DNA from: Roseateles sp. DAIF2
GTDB lineage: Bacteria; Pseudomonadota; Gammaproteobacteria; Burkholderiales; Burkholderiaceae_C
Length of the DNA stretch: 64,000 bases
Reading direction: 5' to 3'
Assembly: GCF_015624425.1 (NCBI RefSeq)
Contig: NZ_CP049919.1
Location: 558,001-622,000 of the forward strand
Part shown: in pieces, positions 29,375 to 37,297 of the stretch
How positions within the stretch are numbered: position 1 is the first letter of the stretch
How the letters are laid out: each line of letters begins with the position of its first letter
The notes under the pieces: model-generated
Seen by the model: only the letters and a program-made list of their open reading frames with translations
What the model was told of the DNA's origin: nothing
Database searches by the model: none
Program-made: the position numbers and the translations under genes

Positions 29375-30907
29375 ATGATCAAACAACTACTCGCCTGCCT
29401 GGCGCTGGCCGCGGCGGCCTGCGCCCCGGCCTGGGCCCAAGACGCCGCGGCCTCCGCGCCGGCTGTGGCCGAGGCCGCCTCGGCCGTGGTGTCTGCCGCC
29501 TCCGATGCAGTGACCGCAGCCGCTGCTCCCGCGGCGGAGGCCGCTTCGGCCGCCGCCGCAGCGCCCGCCCCGGTCCCCAACAAGGGCGACACCGCCTGGA
29601 TGATGGTCTCCACCCTGCTGGTGATCATGATGACGGTGCCCGGCCTGGCCCTGTTCTACGGCGGCCTGGTGCGCAGCAAGAACATGCTGTCGGTGCTGAT
29701 GCAGGTGATGGTCGCTTTCTCGATGATCGTCGTGCTGTGGGTGCTGTACGGCTACAGCCTGGCCTTCACCGAGGGCAACAAGTTCATCGGCGGCTTCGAC
29801 CGCGTGCTGCTGAAGGGCATCTGGGACAACGCCGCCGGCACCTTCGCCAACGCGGCCACCTTCAGCAAGGGCGTCTACATCCCCGAGATCGTGTTCGCCG
29901 CCTTCCAGGCGACGTTTGCCGGCATCACCGCCTGCCTGATCGTCGGCGCCTTCGCCGAGCGCATCAAGTTCGGCGCGGTGCTGCTGTTCCTGGCGATCTG
30001 GTTCACCTTCAGCTACATCCCGATGGCCCATATGGTCTGGTTCTGGATGGGCCCGGACGCCTACAGCTCCGCCGCCGTGGCCGACGAGATGACATCCAAG
30101 GCCGGCCTGATCTGGCAATGGGGCGCGCTGGACTTCGCCGGCGGCACCGTGGTGCACATCAACGCCGCCGTCGCCGGCCTGGTCGGCGCCTACATGATCG
30201 GCAAGCGCATCGGCTACGGCAAGGAAGCCTTCACCCCGCACAGCCTGACCCTGACCATGGTCGGCGCCTCGCTGCTGTGGGTGGGCTGGTTCGGCTTCAA
30301 CGCCGGCTCCGCGCTGGAGGCCAACGGCTTCGCCGCGCTGGCCTTCGCCAACACCCTGGCCGCCACCGCCGCCGCCGTGCTGGCCTGGTGCATCGGCGAG
30401 GCGTTGCTGAAGGGCAAGGCCTCGATGCTGGGCGCCGCCTCGGGCGCCGTCGCCGGCCTGGTGGCCATCACTCCCGCGGCCGGCAATGTCGGCATCGGCG
30501 GCGGCCTGATCATCGGCTTCATCGCCGGCTTCGCCTGCCTGTGGGGCGTGTCGGGCCTGAAGAAGCTGCTGGGCGCGGACGATTCGCTGGACGTGTTCGG
30601 CGTGCATGGCGTCGGCGGCATCGTCGGCGCGCTGCTGACCGGCGTGTTCAATTCGCCCAACCTCGGCGGCCCCAGCGCCGTCGGCGATTGGGTCACCGTC
30701 GGCATGGTCACCGCGGATGCCTACTCGATCGCGACCCAGGTCTGGGCCCAGCTGAAGGGCGTGCTGCTGACCATCGTCTGGTCCGGCGTGGTCTCGCTGA
30801 TCGCCTACAAGATCGTCGACCTGGTGATCGGCCTGCGCGTCTCGGAGGAAGCCGAGCGCGAGGGCCTGGACATCACCTCGCACGGCGAGACGGCGTATCA
30901 CAAGTGA
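29375..30907 (+). CDS. amtB: Ammonium transporter AmtB with Ala-rich N-terminal extension
   Basis: 510 residues, longer than the usual ~430. A signal-like segment ending AWAQ is followed by about 45 residues of almost pure Ala/Val/Pro/Ser before the first membrane helix (DTAWMMVSTLLVIMMTVPG). The channel carries the twin histidines: LDFAGGTVVHI (equivalent of E. coli His168, with the Asp160 equivalent in LDFAGG) and FGVHGVGGIVGALL (His318). Eleven membrane helices are expected. Gated by GlnK, encoded just before it. Confidence 0.95.
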   Translation: MIKQLLACLALAAAACAPAWAQDAAASAPAVAEAASAVVSAASDAVTAAAAPAAEAASAAAAAPAPVPNKGDTAWMMVSTLLVIMMTVPGLALFYGGLVRSKNMLSVLMQVMVAFSMIVVLWVLYGYSLAFTEGNKFIGGFDRVLLKGIWDNAAGTFANAATFSKGVYIPEIVFAAFQATFAGITACLIVGAFAERIKFGAVLLFLAIWFTFSYIPMAHMVWFWMGPDAYSSAAVADEMTSKAGLIWQWGALDFAGGTVVHINAAVAGLVGAYMIGKRIGYGKEAFTPHSLTLTMVGASLLWVGWFGFNAGSALEANGFAALAFANTLAATAAAVLAWCIGEALLKGKASMLGAASGAVAGLVAITPAAGNVGIGGGLIIGFIAGFACLWGVSGLKKLLGADDSLDVFGVHGVGGIVGALLTGVFNSPNLGGPSAVGDWVTVGMVTADAYSIATQVWAQLKGVLLTIVWSGVVSLIAYKIVDLVIGLRVSEEAEREGLDITSHGETAYHK

Positions 30908-30950
30908 TGTGTCGCCGCCGGACCTTCGGGTTCGGCGGGATTCTCGGACG

Positions 30951-30975
30951 GCCGCCTTCGGGCGGCTTTTTCTTT
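30951..30975 (+). terminator. Rho-independent terminator after amtB
   Basis: GCCGCC-TTCG-GGCGGC followed by TTTTTCTTT: a 6-bp GC stem with a stable UUCG-type loop and a U-rich tail, 43 bases after the amtB stop. The rest of the gap up to 31172 shows no gene that I can support. Confidence 0.85.
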
Positions 30976-31172
30976 GGCGCGAAGAAGAAGGGCGCGGTGC
31001 TATCTGGATGCGGCTTTGGCCATCGCTGTGTCGAGCTCGGCCGGCAGCTCCGGGGCGTGGTGACTTCCCATCAAGACCCGACCCAGCAGCGAGTCAGGTA
31101 GGCACGAAGGAAGCGTGACAACAGTGCGCCGGCAGCAGCACAAGCGTGGAGATGGTGCTCACCGGCGCCTCG

Positions 31173-31901
31173 TCAGTCCTCATCCTTGAGCAGCTGCTCC
31201 AGCCGCTTCGGATAGTGGTTCAGGAAGTCGCGCGTGATCGCGTAATGCTCGGTGTCCTCGTAGCGCAGCTCGGTGATGCCGGCGCCGTCGAACTGCAGGA
31301 TGCGGGCGCGCGGATAGGCCAGCAGCAGCGGCGAGTGGGTGGCGATGATGAACTGCGAGCTCTGCCGCACCAGCGCATCGATCGCGCGCAGCGCGGTCAG
31401 CTGGCGCTGCGGCGAGAGCGCGGCCTCGGGCTCGTCCAGCAGGTACAGGCCCTGGCCGCGCAGCCGCTCGAACAGCACGGCCATGAAGGCCTCGCCATGC
31501 GAGCAGGCATGCAGCGAGGGGTTGGGGCTGCCGATCTGGTCCAGATAGGTCGCGACGTTGAAGAAGCTCTCGGCGCGCAGGAAGTATTCCTCGCGCGGCC
31601 GGAAGGCGCTGCGCACCAGGCGCAGCGCCTCGTGCAGCGGCGAGACCGGCGCATCGGCGGTCTGGAAGCGCGCGTGGCGCGAGCCGCCCTCCGGGTTGTG
31701 GCCCAGCGCCACCGCCAGCGCCTCCAGCACGGTGGACTTGCCGGCGCCGTTCTCGCCGACGAAGAAGGTCACGTCGGCATGGAAGTCGATCTGGGCCAGA
31801 TCGCGCACCGCCGGGATGTTGAAGGGGTAGGCGTCGAAGTCCGGGGCCGCATCGGGCAGAAACTCGGCGCGCAGCAGATAGGGCTTGCGACTGATTGGCA
31901 T
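31173..31901 (-). CDS. AAA family ATPase (OLD/RecF-like)
   Basis: 242 residues; ATG at 31901 chosen because it begins MPISRKPYLLRAEF. Walker A FFVGENGAGKSTVLEALA near residue 50, a signature-like LSPQRQLTALRA, Walker B YLLDEPEAALS and the H-loop IATHSPLLL. This is a compact ABC-type ATPase related to OLD-type and predicted ABC-ATPase proteins, without a nuclease domain. The function is unknown. It follows a receiver protein and a TraB/GumN gene on the same strand, with short gaps. Confidence 0.75.
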   Translation of the reverse strand: MPISRKPYLLRAEFLPDAAPDFDAYPFNIPAVRDLAQIDFHADVTFFVGENGAGKSTVLEALAVALGHNPEGGSRHARFQTADAPVSPLHEALRLVRSAFRPREEYFLRAESFFNVATYLDQIGSPNPSLHACSHGEAFMAVLFERLRGQGLYLLDEPEAALSPQRQLTALRAIDALVRQSSQFIIATHSPLLLAYPRARILQFDGAGITELRYEDTEHYAITRDFLNHYPKRLEQLLKDED

Positions 31902-31932
31902 CGAACGAAGACAGCGGCGGGCTCCCGGCGGC

Positions 31933-32307
31933 TCAGTCGGCGGCCAGCACCTCATCGATCAGCTCGGCCAGGCGCACCGGGCTGAAGGGCTTGGCCAGGA
32001 AGGCGTTGGCGCCGGCGGCGAGCGCGCGCTGGCGCTCGTGCGGCGCGGCGCTGGCGCTCAGCACGATCAGCTTGGTGTCGGCGAGGGTCGGGTCTTGCCT
32101 GACCTGGGCACAGAGCTCCAGGCCGCCGATCTCGCCGGGCATCACGACGTCGACCAGCATCAGGTCGGGCCGCAGGGCCTGCGCGATCTGCAGCGCCAGC
32201 GCGCCGCTGGCCGCCTCGTGCAGCCGGTGGCCGGCCTCCTCCAGGGCCCAGCGGATCAGCCGCCGGGTGTCGGCCAGATCTTCGACGATCAGGATGCGCG
32301 CTTGCAT
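31933..32307 (-). CDS. Single-domain response regulator (receiver only)
   Basis: 124 residues, CheY-like. ILIVEDLADTR supplies the acidic pocket, Asp53 in MLVDVVMPG is the phospho-acceptor, and FLAKPFSPVRL gives the conserved Lys. No output domain, so it works as a phospho-relay or binds a partner. The kinase is not adjacent. Probably co-transcribed with the ATPase gene downstream. Confidence 0.85.
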   Translation of the reverse strand: MQARILIVEDLADTRRLIRWALEEAGHRLHEAASGALALQIAQALRPDLMLVDVVMPGEIGGLELCAQVRQDPTLADTKLIVLSASAAPHERQRALAAGANAFLAKPFSPVRLAELIDEVLAAD

Positions 32308-32350
32308 GATGGCGCGATATTAGGGCCAGTTCGTGTCGGTGACATGCGAC

Positions 32351-33307
32351 TTATTGCAGCCTTTCGACCTTGAAACCACGCCGTTCCAGCAGGCGCGGCA
32401 GGGCCTTGGGACCGGTCATGTGCAGCGCACCGACCGCTGCGAGCGGCTGGTGGCCGGCCCGCACCAGGGCATCGATGCGCTCGGCCAGGTAGGGGTTGCG
32501 GTCGTCGTTCAGGCGCTTGAGCTGGGCGCGGTCCGCGGCGCTCTGCGCGCATTCGCACCATTGCTCGTAATCCTCCAGCGCCTGCAGGTCGCTGCTCTCC
32601 CAGGCCTCGGCCATGCGGCGCAGCACGCTGCGTGCCTTGCCCTCCTCCAGCAGGTCCAGCAGCTCGCCGGTCATCTTCAGCGCCTGGCGCCGATTCTTCG
32701 GCAGCAGCGCGCCCAGCTGCAGTTCCACCGTCTCCAGCGAGACCACCTGGCGCTGCAGGGTGCGCGCCATGCCGCTGAGCACCTGCTCCTGGGCATAGGC
32801 CAGCTCCAGCCCCTCCCAGCGCGCGGCCAGCAGGGTCAGCATGAAGGCCTGCATCAGCGGATGCTGGCCGGCCAGCGCGCCCTTGGGCAGGCAGGCCTCG
32901 GCCTCGTGGCGCGCCAGGCGGCGGCGCAGGGATTCGTCCGGCGCGACATGGCGGCGCGCCATGCCGGCGGCCATGCGCTGCTGGATCGCCGGGTCGGCCG
33001 GGTCCAGCTCCAGTGCGATCATGTCGCTGTCCTGCAGCGCGGCGGCCAGCTTGGGGCCGGGCAGGGCCCAGTCCAGCTTGCCGACATGGATGCTGCCGTA
33101 GAGGTAGGCGCTGCGGCCGTCCTTGCTGATGCGCCACAGCAGGCCGCGGTCCTGGGCGCGCGCCTGCGCGGCCTGCAGGGCCTCGGCGCTGGGGGCCTCG
33201 GCGGCCGGCGGGCAGGCCGCGGGGGCGGCGCGCAGGGCCGGCGCGCTCAGGGCCAGGCAGGCCGGCAGCAGCAGGGCGGTCAGGAGTTTTCGGGCGAGGA
33301 TGCTCAT
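32351..33307 (-). CDS. TraB/GumN family protein
   Basis: 318 residues with a signal peptide (ARKLLTALLLPACLALSAPALRA). YLYGSIHVGK early and AVGALHMTGPKALPRLLERRG at the end are the paired GxxH motifs of the TraB/GumN (Tiki-like) fold. Tiki proteins are metal-dependent proteases; bacterial TraB proteins may act likewise in the periplasm. Cytoplasmic-membrane or secreted; substrate unknown. Divergent from gshA. Confidence 0.82.
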   Translation of the reverse strand: MSILARKLLTALLLPACLALSAPALRAAPAACPPAAEAPSAEALQAAQARAQDRGLLWRISKDGRSAYLYGSIHVGKLDWALPGPKLAAALQDSDMIALELDPADPAIQQRMAAGMARRHVAPDESLRRRLARHEAEACLPKGALAGQHPLMQAFMLTLLAARWEGLELAYAQEQVLSGMARTLQRQVVSLETVELQLGALLPKNRRQALKMTGELLDLLEEGKARSVLRRMAEAWESSDLQALEDYEQWCECAQSAADRAQLKRLNDDRNPYLAERIDALVRAGHQPLAAVGALHMTGPKALPRLLERRGFKVERLQ

Positions 33308-33369
33308 GCCCCGACTTTAGGGCCTTGAGCTTGTGCTCCTCGCCCCCAGTTCAGAGACGAATAGCCTCC

Positions 33370-33375
33370 TAGAAT
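33370..33375 (+). promoter_or_regulatory. Possible -10 box of the gshA promoter
   Basis: TAGAAT lies 45 bases ahead of the gshA ATG. No convincing -35 box at 16-18 bases was found. Confidence 0.3.
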
Positions 33376-33419
33376 CATCCTCACATGCCTACCAAGCCCG
33401 CTGCGGGCTACCCAAGCCC

Positions 33420-34715
33420 ATGGTCCCCCATCTCATCACCGCGCTGAACGGCCCCATCAACGAGCTGGAGCAGCGCATCCTCGAATCGATGCCGGCGATC
33501 GAGCGCTGGTTCCGGCTGGAATGGATGGAGCACACGCCGCCCTTCTACAGCTCGGTGGACGTGCGCAATGCCGGCTTCAAGCTGGCGCCGGTGGACACCA
33601 ATCTGTTCCCCGGCGGCTTCAACAACCTGAACCCCGAGATGCTGCCGCTGGCGGTGCAGGCGGCGATGGCGGCGATCGAGAAGATCTGCCCCGAGGCCAA
33701 GAACCTGCTGCTGGTGCCCGAGGGCCATACCCGCAACACCTTCTACCTGGCCAATGTCGCCACCCTGGTGCGCATCTTCACCCAGGCCGGGCTGAACGTG
33801 CGCCTGGGCACGCTGGACCCGGCGATCAGCGAGCCGACCCCGCTGGCGCTGGCCGACGGCAGCAGCCTGACCGTCGAACCGCTGCTGCGCACCCGCGGCC
33901 GCCTGGGGCTGAAGGACTTCGACCCCTGCACCATCCTGCTGAACAACGACCTGTCGGCCGGCGTCCCGAGCGTGCTGGAGGGCCTGCACGAGCAGTACCT
34001 GCTGCCGCCGCTGCATGCCGGCTGGGCGGTGCGGCGCAAGCACAACCATTTCCGCGCCTATGAGGAAGTGGCGAAGAAGTTCGCCAAGCTGCTGGGCATG
34101 GACCCCTGGCTGATCAACCCGATGTACGCGACGGTCGGCGAGCTGGACTTCGGCGAGGGCCAGGGCCTGGAGGCGCTGCAGACCCAGGCCGATGCGCTCC
34201 TGACCAAGGTGCGCCGCAAGTACAAGGAATACGGCATCAACGAGAAGCCCTTCGTGATCGTCAAGGCCGATGCCGGCACCTACGGCATGGGCATCATGAC
34301 GGTGCGCGATGCCAAGGACCTGGCGGACCTGAACCGCAAGACGCGCAACAAGATGAGCGTCAGCAAGGACGGCCAGCCGATCAGCGAGGTCATCATCCAG
34401 GAAGGCGTGCCGACCTACGAGCGCGTCAACGACGCGGTGGCCGAGCCGGTGGTCTACATGATGGACCGCTATGTGGTCGGCGGCTTCTACCGCGTGCATG
34501 CCGAGCGCGGCATCGACGAGAACCTGAACGCGCCGGGCTCCAGCTTCGTGCCGCTGGCCTTCGCCGAGTCCTCGCAGCTGCCGCGCCCGGGCGTCAAGCC
34601 CGGCGCCAGCGCACCGAACCGCTTCTACATGTACGGCGTGATCGCCCGCCTGGCGATGCTGGCGGCCAGCTATGAGCTGGAGGTGACCGACCCGGAAGCC
34701 GAGGTCTACGCGTAA
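33420..34715 (+). CDS. gshA: Glutamate-cysteine ligase, proteobacterial GshA type
   Basis: 431 residues. ATG at 33420 is the first good start. The sequence MVPHLITALNGPINELEQRI and DTNLFPGGFNNLNP are typical of the TIGR02049 GshA family, which is distinct from the E. coli type; FVIVKADAGTYGMGIMTVRD is the ATP-grasp-like core. It makes gamma-glutamylcysteine, step 1 of glutathione synthesis. The next enzyme, gshB, is at 57841, over 23 kb away. Confidence 0.9.
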   Translation: MVPHLITALNGPINELEQRILESMPAIERWFRLEWMEHTPPFYSSVDVRNAGFKLAPVDTNLFPGGFNNLNPEMLPLAVQAAMAAIEKICPEAKNLLLVPEGHTRNTFYLANVATLVRIFTQAGLNVRLGTLDPAISEPTPLALADGSSLTVEPLLRTRGRLGLKDFDPCTILLNNDLSAGVPSVLEGLHEQYLLPPLHAGWAVRRKHNHFRAYEEVAKKFAKLLGMDPWLINPMYATVGELDFGEGQGLEALQTQADALLTKVRRKYKEYGINEKPFVIVKADAGTYGMGIMTVRDAKDLADLNRKTRNKMSVSKDGQPISEVIIQEGVPTYERVNDAVAEPVVYMMDRYVVGGFYRVHAERGIDENLNAPGSSFVPLAFAESSQLPRPGVKPGASAPNRFYMYGVIARLAMLAASYELEVTDPEAEVYA

Positions 34716-34734
34716 AGCCGCACCGCCGGCCGCC

Positions 34735-35604
34735 ATGACGCCCTTGCTGGCACCCGTGCCGCCCGAGCTGCGGCCCTGGGTGGCGCAGGCGACGGCGGTG
34801 CGGCTGGAGGCGCCGCCGGGCGAGACCCGCGTCAATCGCTTCCCGGCCCTGGCCGGCGGCATGCTGACCTATGTGGTCGAGGGCCGCCTGCGCATGCTTG
34901 GGCCGGATGCCGCATCGGCCGCGTTGCCGCGCGCGACCTTGAGTGGCCCCGCCAGCGGCCCGCTGCTGTCCTGCTTCGAGGGCCGGCTGCATTGCGTGGG
35001 CGTGCTGTTGCATCCCTGGGCGTTGGCCGCGCTGCTGCACGGCGAGGCCTCGCCGCGGCTGCTGACCGACCGGCATCTGCCGGCCGAGGCGCTGCTCGGC
35101 CCGGACTGGCTGGCCTGCGAGCGGGCGCTGCAGGAGGCGCGCGACGACCGGGCGCGGCTGGCGCAGCTGTTCGCCTTCCTGCGCCGGCGTTTGCTTGGCG
35201 AGCCGCGCGTGGTCGACCTGACGCGGCGGCTGCAGGGGCTGCGCCGGACCCTGGCCGGCCATGCGCCGCTGCCCGAGGCGGCGCGCGCCGCCGGCCTGGG
35301 CGAGCGCCAGTTCGAGCGGGTGTTCACGCAGCAGTTCGGCCTGGCGCCGCGGCTGTTCCAGCGCATCACGCGGCTGGAGGGCGCCCTGCTCGATGCGCTG
35401 CTGCACCGGCAGGGCGGGGCCGAGCTGGCGCTGCGCCATGGCTATTACGACCAGGCCCATCTGGCGCGCGACTGCCGGCTGCTGGCCGGCGCGACGCCGG
35501 GCCGGCTGGCCCTGGCGGCCGAGACCGACGCCGAGTTCTGGCCACTGGAGATCGGCGCCGGCCATGCGCGCGGCGCGGCGGCCGGACTGGTCAACGGCGC
35601 CTGA
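34735..35604 (+). CDS. AraC family transcriptional regulator (DUF6597-like sensor)
   Basis: 289 residues. N-terminal part with [38 protein letters not shown] looks like the DUF6597 sensor of AraC regulators. The C-terminal half carries the helix-turn-helix pair: [29 protein letters not shown] and [22 protein letters not shown]. Overlaps the convergent nuoB-like gene by 14 bases. Targets unknown. Confidence 0.85.
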   Translation: MTPLLAPVPPELRPWVAQATAVRLEAPPGETRVNRFPALAGGMLTYVVEGRLRMLGPDAASAALPRATLSGPASGPLLSCFEGRLHCVGVLLHPWALAALLHGEASPRLLTDRHLPAEALLGPDWLACERALQEARDDRARLAQLFAFLRRRLLGEPRVVDLTRRLQGLRRTLAGHAPLPEAARAAGLGERQFERVFTQQFGLAPRLFQRITRLEGALLDALLHRQGGAELALRHGYYDQAHLARDCRLLAGATPGRLALAAETDAEFWPLEIGAGHARGAAAGLVNGA

Positions 35605-36172
35605 GCCAGCGTGGCAGCAGGGAGGTCGCGGCCCGGCGCGGGGCGGCGTCGCGGTCGATGACGCGGGCGGAAGCGGGCGCACCTTGGCCCTCGCGGATCT
35701 TGCGGTGCAGTTGCAGCACGCCGTAGAGCAGGGCTTCGGGCGTCGGCGGGCAGCCCGGCACATAGACATCGACCGGCAGGATCCGGTCCACGCCGCGCAG
35801 CACCGAGTAGGCATAGTGGTAGTAGCCGCCGCCATTGGCGCAGGAACCCATCGAGATCACATAGCGCGGCTCGGCCATGTGATCGTAGATATTGCGCAGG
35901 GCCGGCGCCATCTTGTTGGTGACCGTGCCGGCCACGATCATCAGATCCGCCTGGCGCGGGCTGGCGCGCGGCATCATGCCGAAGCGCTCGAAGTCGTAGC
36001 GCGCCATCGCGGTGTGCATCATCTCGACCGCGCAGCAGGCCAGGCCGAAGGTCAGGTACCACATGCTGCCGGTGCGCGCGGCATTGACCGCGGCCTCGAC
36101 GGTGGTCAGGACATAGCCATTGGGAGCGCCGGGCAGGGCCGGTGTCGGTGGTTCGTCGGTGAGGTATCGCAT
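35591..36172 (-). CDS. Orphan NuoB-like [4Fe-4S] subunit
   Basis: 193 residues. All four ligands of the N2 cluster of complex I subunit NuoB are present: Cys46-Cys47 ([11 protein letters not shown]), Cys111 ([12 protein letters not shown]) and Cys141 ([12 protein letters not shown]), and the sequence matches NuoB in order and length. The rest of the nuo operon is absent from the window, so this is a second or displaced copy. It may be a spare NuoB or a subunit of a different hydrogenase-like complex. Function of the orphan copy is unclear. Confidence 0.8.
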   Translation of the reverse strand: MRYLTDEPPTPALPGAPNGYVLTTVEAAVNAARTGSMWYLTFGLACCAVEMMHTAMARYDFERFGMMPRASPRQADLMIVAGTVTNKMAPALRNIYDHMAEPRYVISMGSCANGGGYYHYAYSVLRGVDRILPVDVYVPGCPPTPEALLYGVLQLHRKIREGQGAPASARVIDRDAAPRRAATSLLPRWLRRR

Positions 36173-36238
36173 GGCGCGACCGTAGCGCCGCGCCGGCGGG
36201 GCGTCTTGGAAGATTCCGACATCGGGCCTTGTCCTCGG

Positions 36239-37195
36239 TCAGGCCTGTGCGGAGCGGGCCGTCTGTTCGAGCAGGGCCACGAAGCGGTCGACGAAGGGAT
36301 TCTGCAGATCGGCCGGATGCCAGGCACAGAGTTCGCCAAGACCCAGATCCACCTCCAGCGGCAGCAGCACGGCCGCACCGGTCAAAGCGACCGAGCGAGC
36401 GATCGGCGAAGGCAGGATGGCGACCAGCGGCATGCGCCGCAGCAGCCCCATCGTCAGCATCAGGTCGTCGGTCTGCAGGATATTGCTGGGCAGTGGCAGG
36501 CCCAGCCGCTGCCAGAACTGGTCGCGCCGGGCCCGCGAGCGGGTGCCGGGCAGTGGCCAGATCCAGGCCTGTTCGTTGAGGATCTCCCAGCCGAGGCGGC
36601 GTTGCCGGGCCAGCGGGTGGCAGCTGCTGATGGCCACCACCTCATGGGTCGGCAGGATGCTGTGCGCCCGCAGCTCGGCCGGCGCATCGCCGACCTGGCG
36701 CGCGACCACCAGGTCCAGGCGGCCATGCCTCAGATCCTCGTACATGCCGCTGAGCGAATGGGTGCGCACGCTGATGCTCAGCAGGGGCTGCTCCTGCTTG
36801 AGCCGGGCGATGGCATCGAACAGCACCTCGTTCAGCGCCGCGTTGGTGGCGCCCAGCAGGAGATCGCCGCTGGCGCCGCGCACCAGCGAGGCGGCCTGCT
36901 CGCCGCTGCGGCGCAGCTGTTGCTCCAGGCGTTCGGCCAGCCGGACGAGGTGCTGACCCAGTGGCGTGCTGCGGATGTTGCGCCCGCGCCGCACGAACAG
37001 GGTTTGTCCCAGGGAGCGCTCGACCTCGCCGAGCGCCTTGCTGATCGCGGGCTGGGTGACATGCAGCATCTCGGCCGCTGCGCTCAGTGAACCCGCGTGC
37101 GCAAGCGTCATCAGCATGCGCAGCTGGCGCAGGCTCAGGCGCCGCATCACGAAGTCCTCCACCTGCTCCGGCGAGATGGCCAATCCCTCAGGCAT
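36239..37195 (-). CDS. LysR family transcriptional regulator
   Basis: 318 residues. Winged HTH (LRQLRMLMTLAHAGSLSAAAEMLHVTQPAISKALGEVE) and effector-binding domain. Divergent from the 965-residue TonB receptor, with about 100 bases between the two starts, so it likely controls it. In that gap there is ACCGT at 37197 and ACGGT at 37222, inverted copies 20 bases apart, as a possible operator; this is weak. Confidence 0.85.
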   Translation of the reverse strand: MPEGLAISPEQVEDFVMRRLSLRQLRMLMTLAHAGSLSAAAEMLHVTQPAISKALGEVERSLGQTLFVRRGRNIRSTPLGQHLVRLAERLEQQLRRSGEQAASLVRGASGDLLLGATNAALNEVLFDAIARLKQEQPLLSISVRTHSLSGMYEDLRHGRLDLVVARQVGDAPAELRAHSILPTHEVVAISSCHPLARQRRLGWEILNEQAWIWPLPGTRSRARRDQFWQRLGLPLPSNILQTDDLMLTMGLLRRMPLVAILPSPIARSVALTGAAVLLPLEVDLGLGELCAWHPADLQNPFVDRFVALLEQTARSAQA

Positions 37196-37297
37196 AACCG
37201 TAGGAAAAGTTTTGTAAAAAAACGGTCATGGATTGTGCCGCGCAAATCCCTAGGGTCATGGCTCTTCTCTCCATTCATCGCCCAAAGGACCCGTCTC

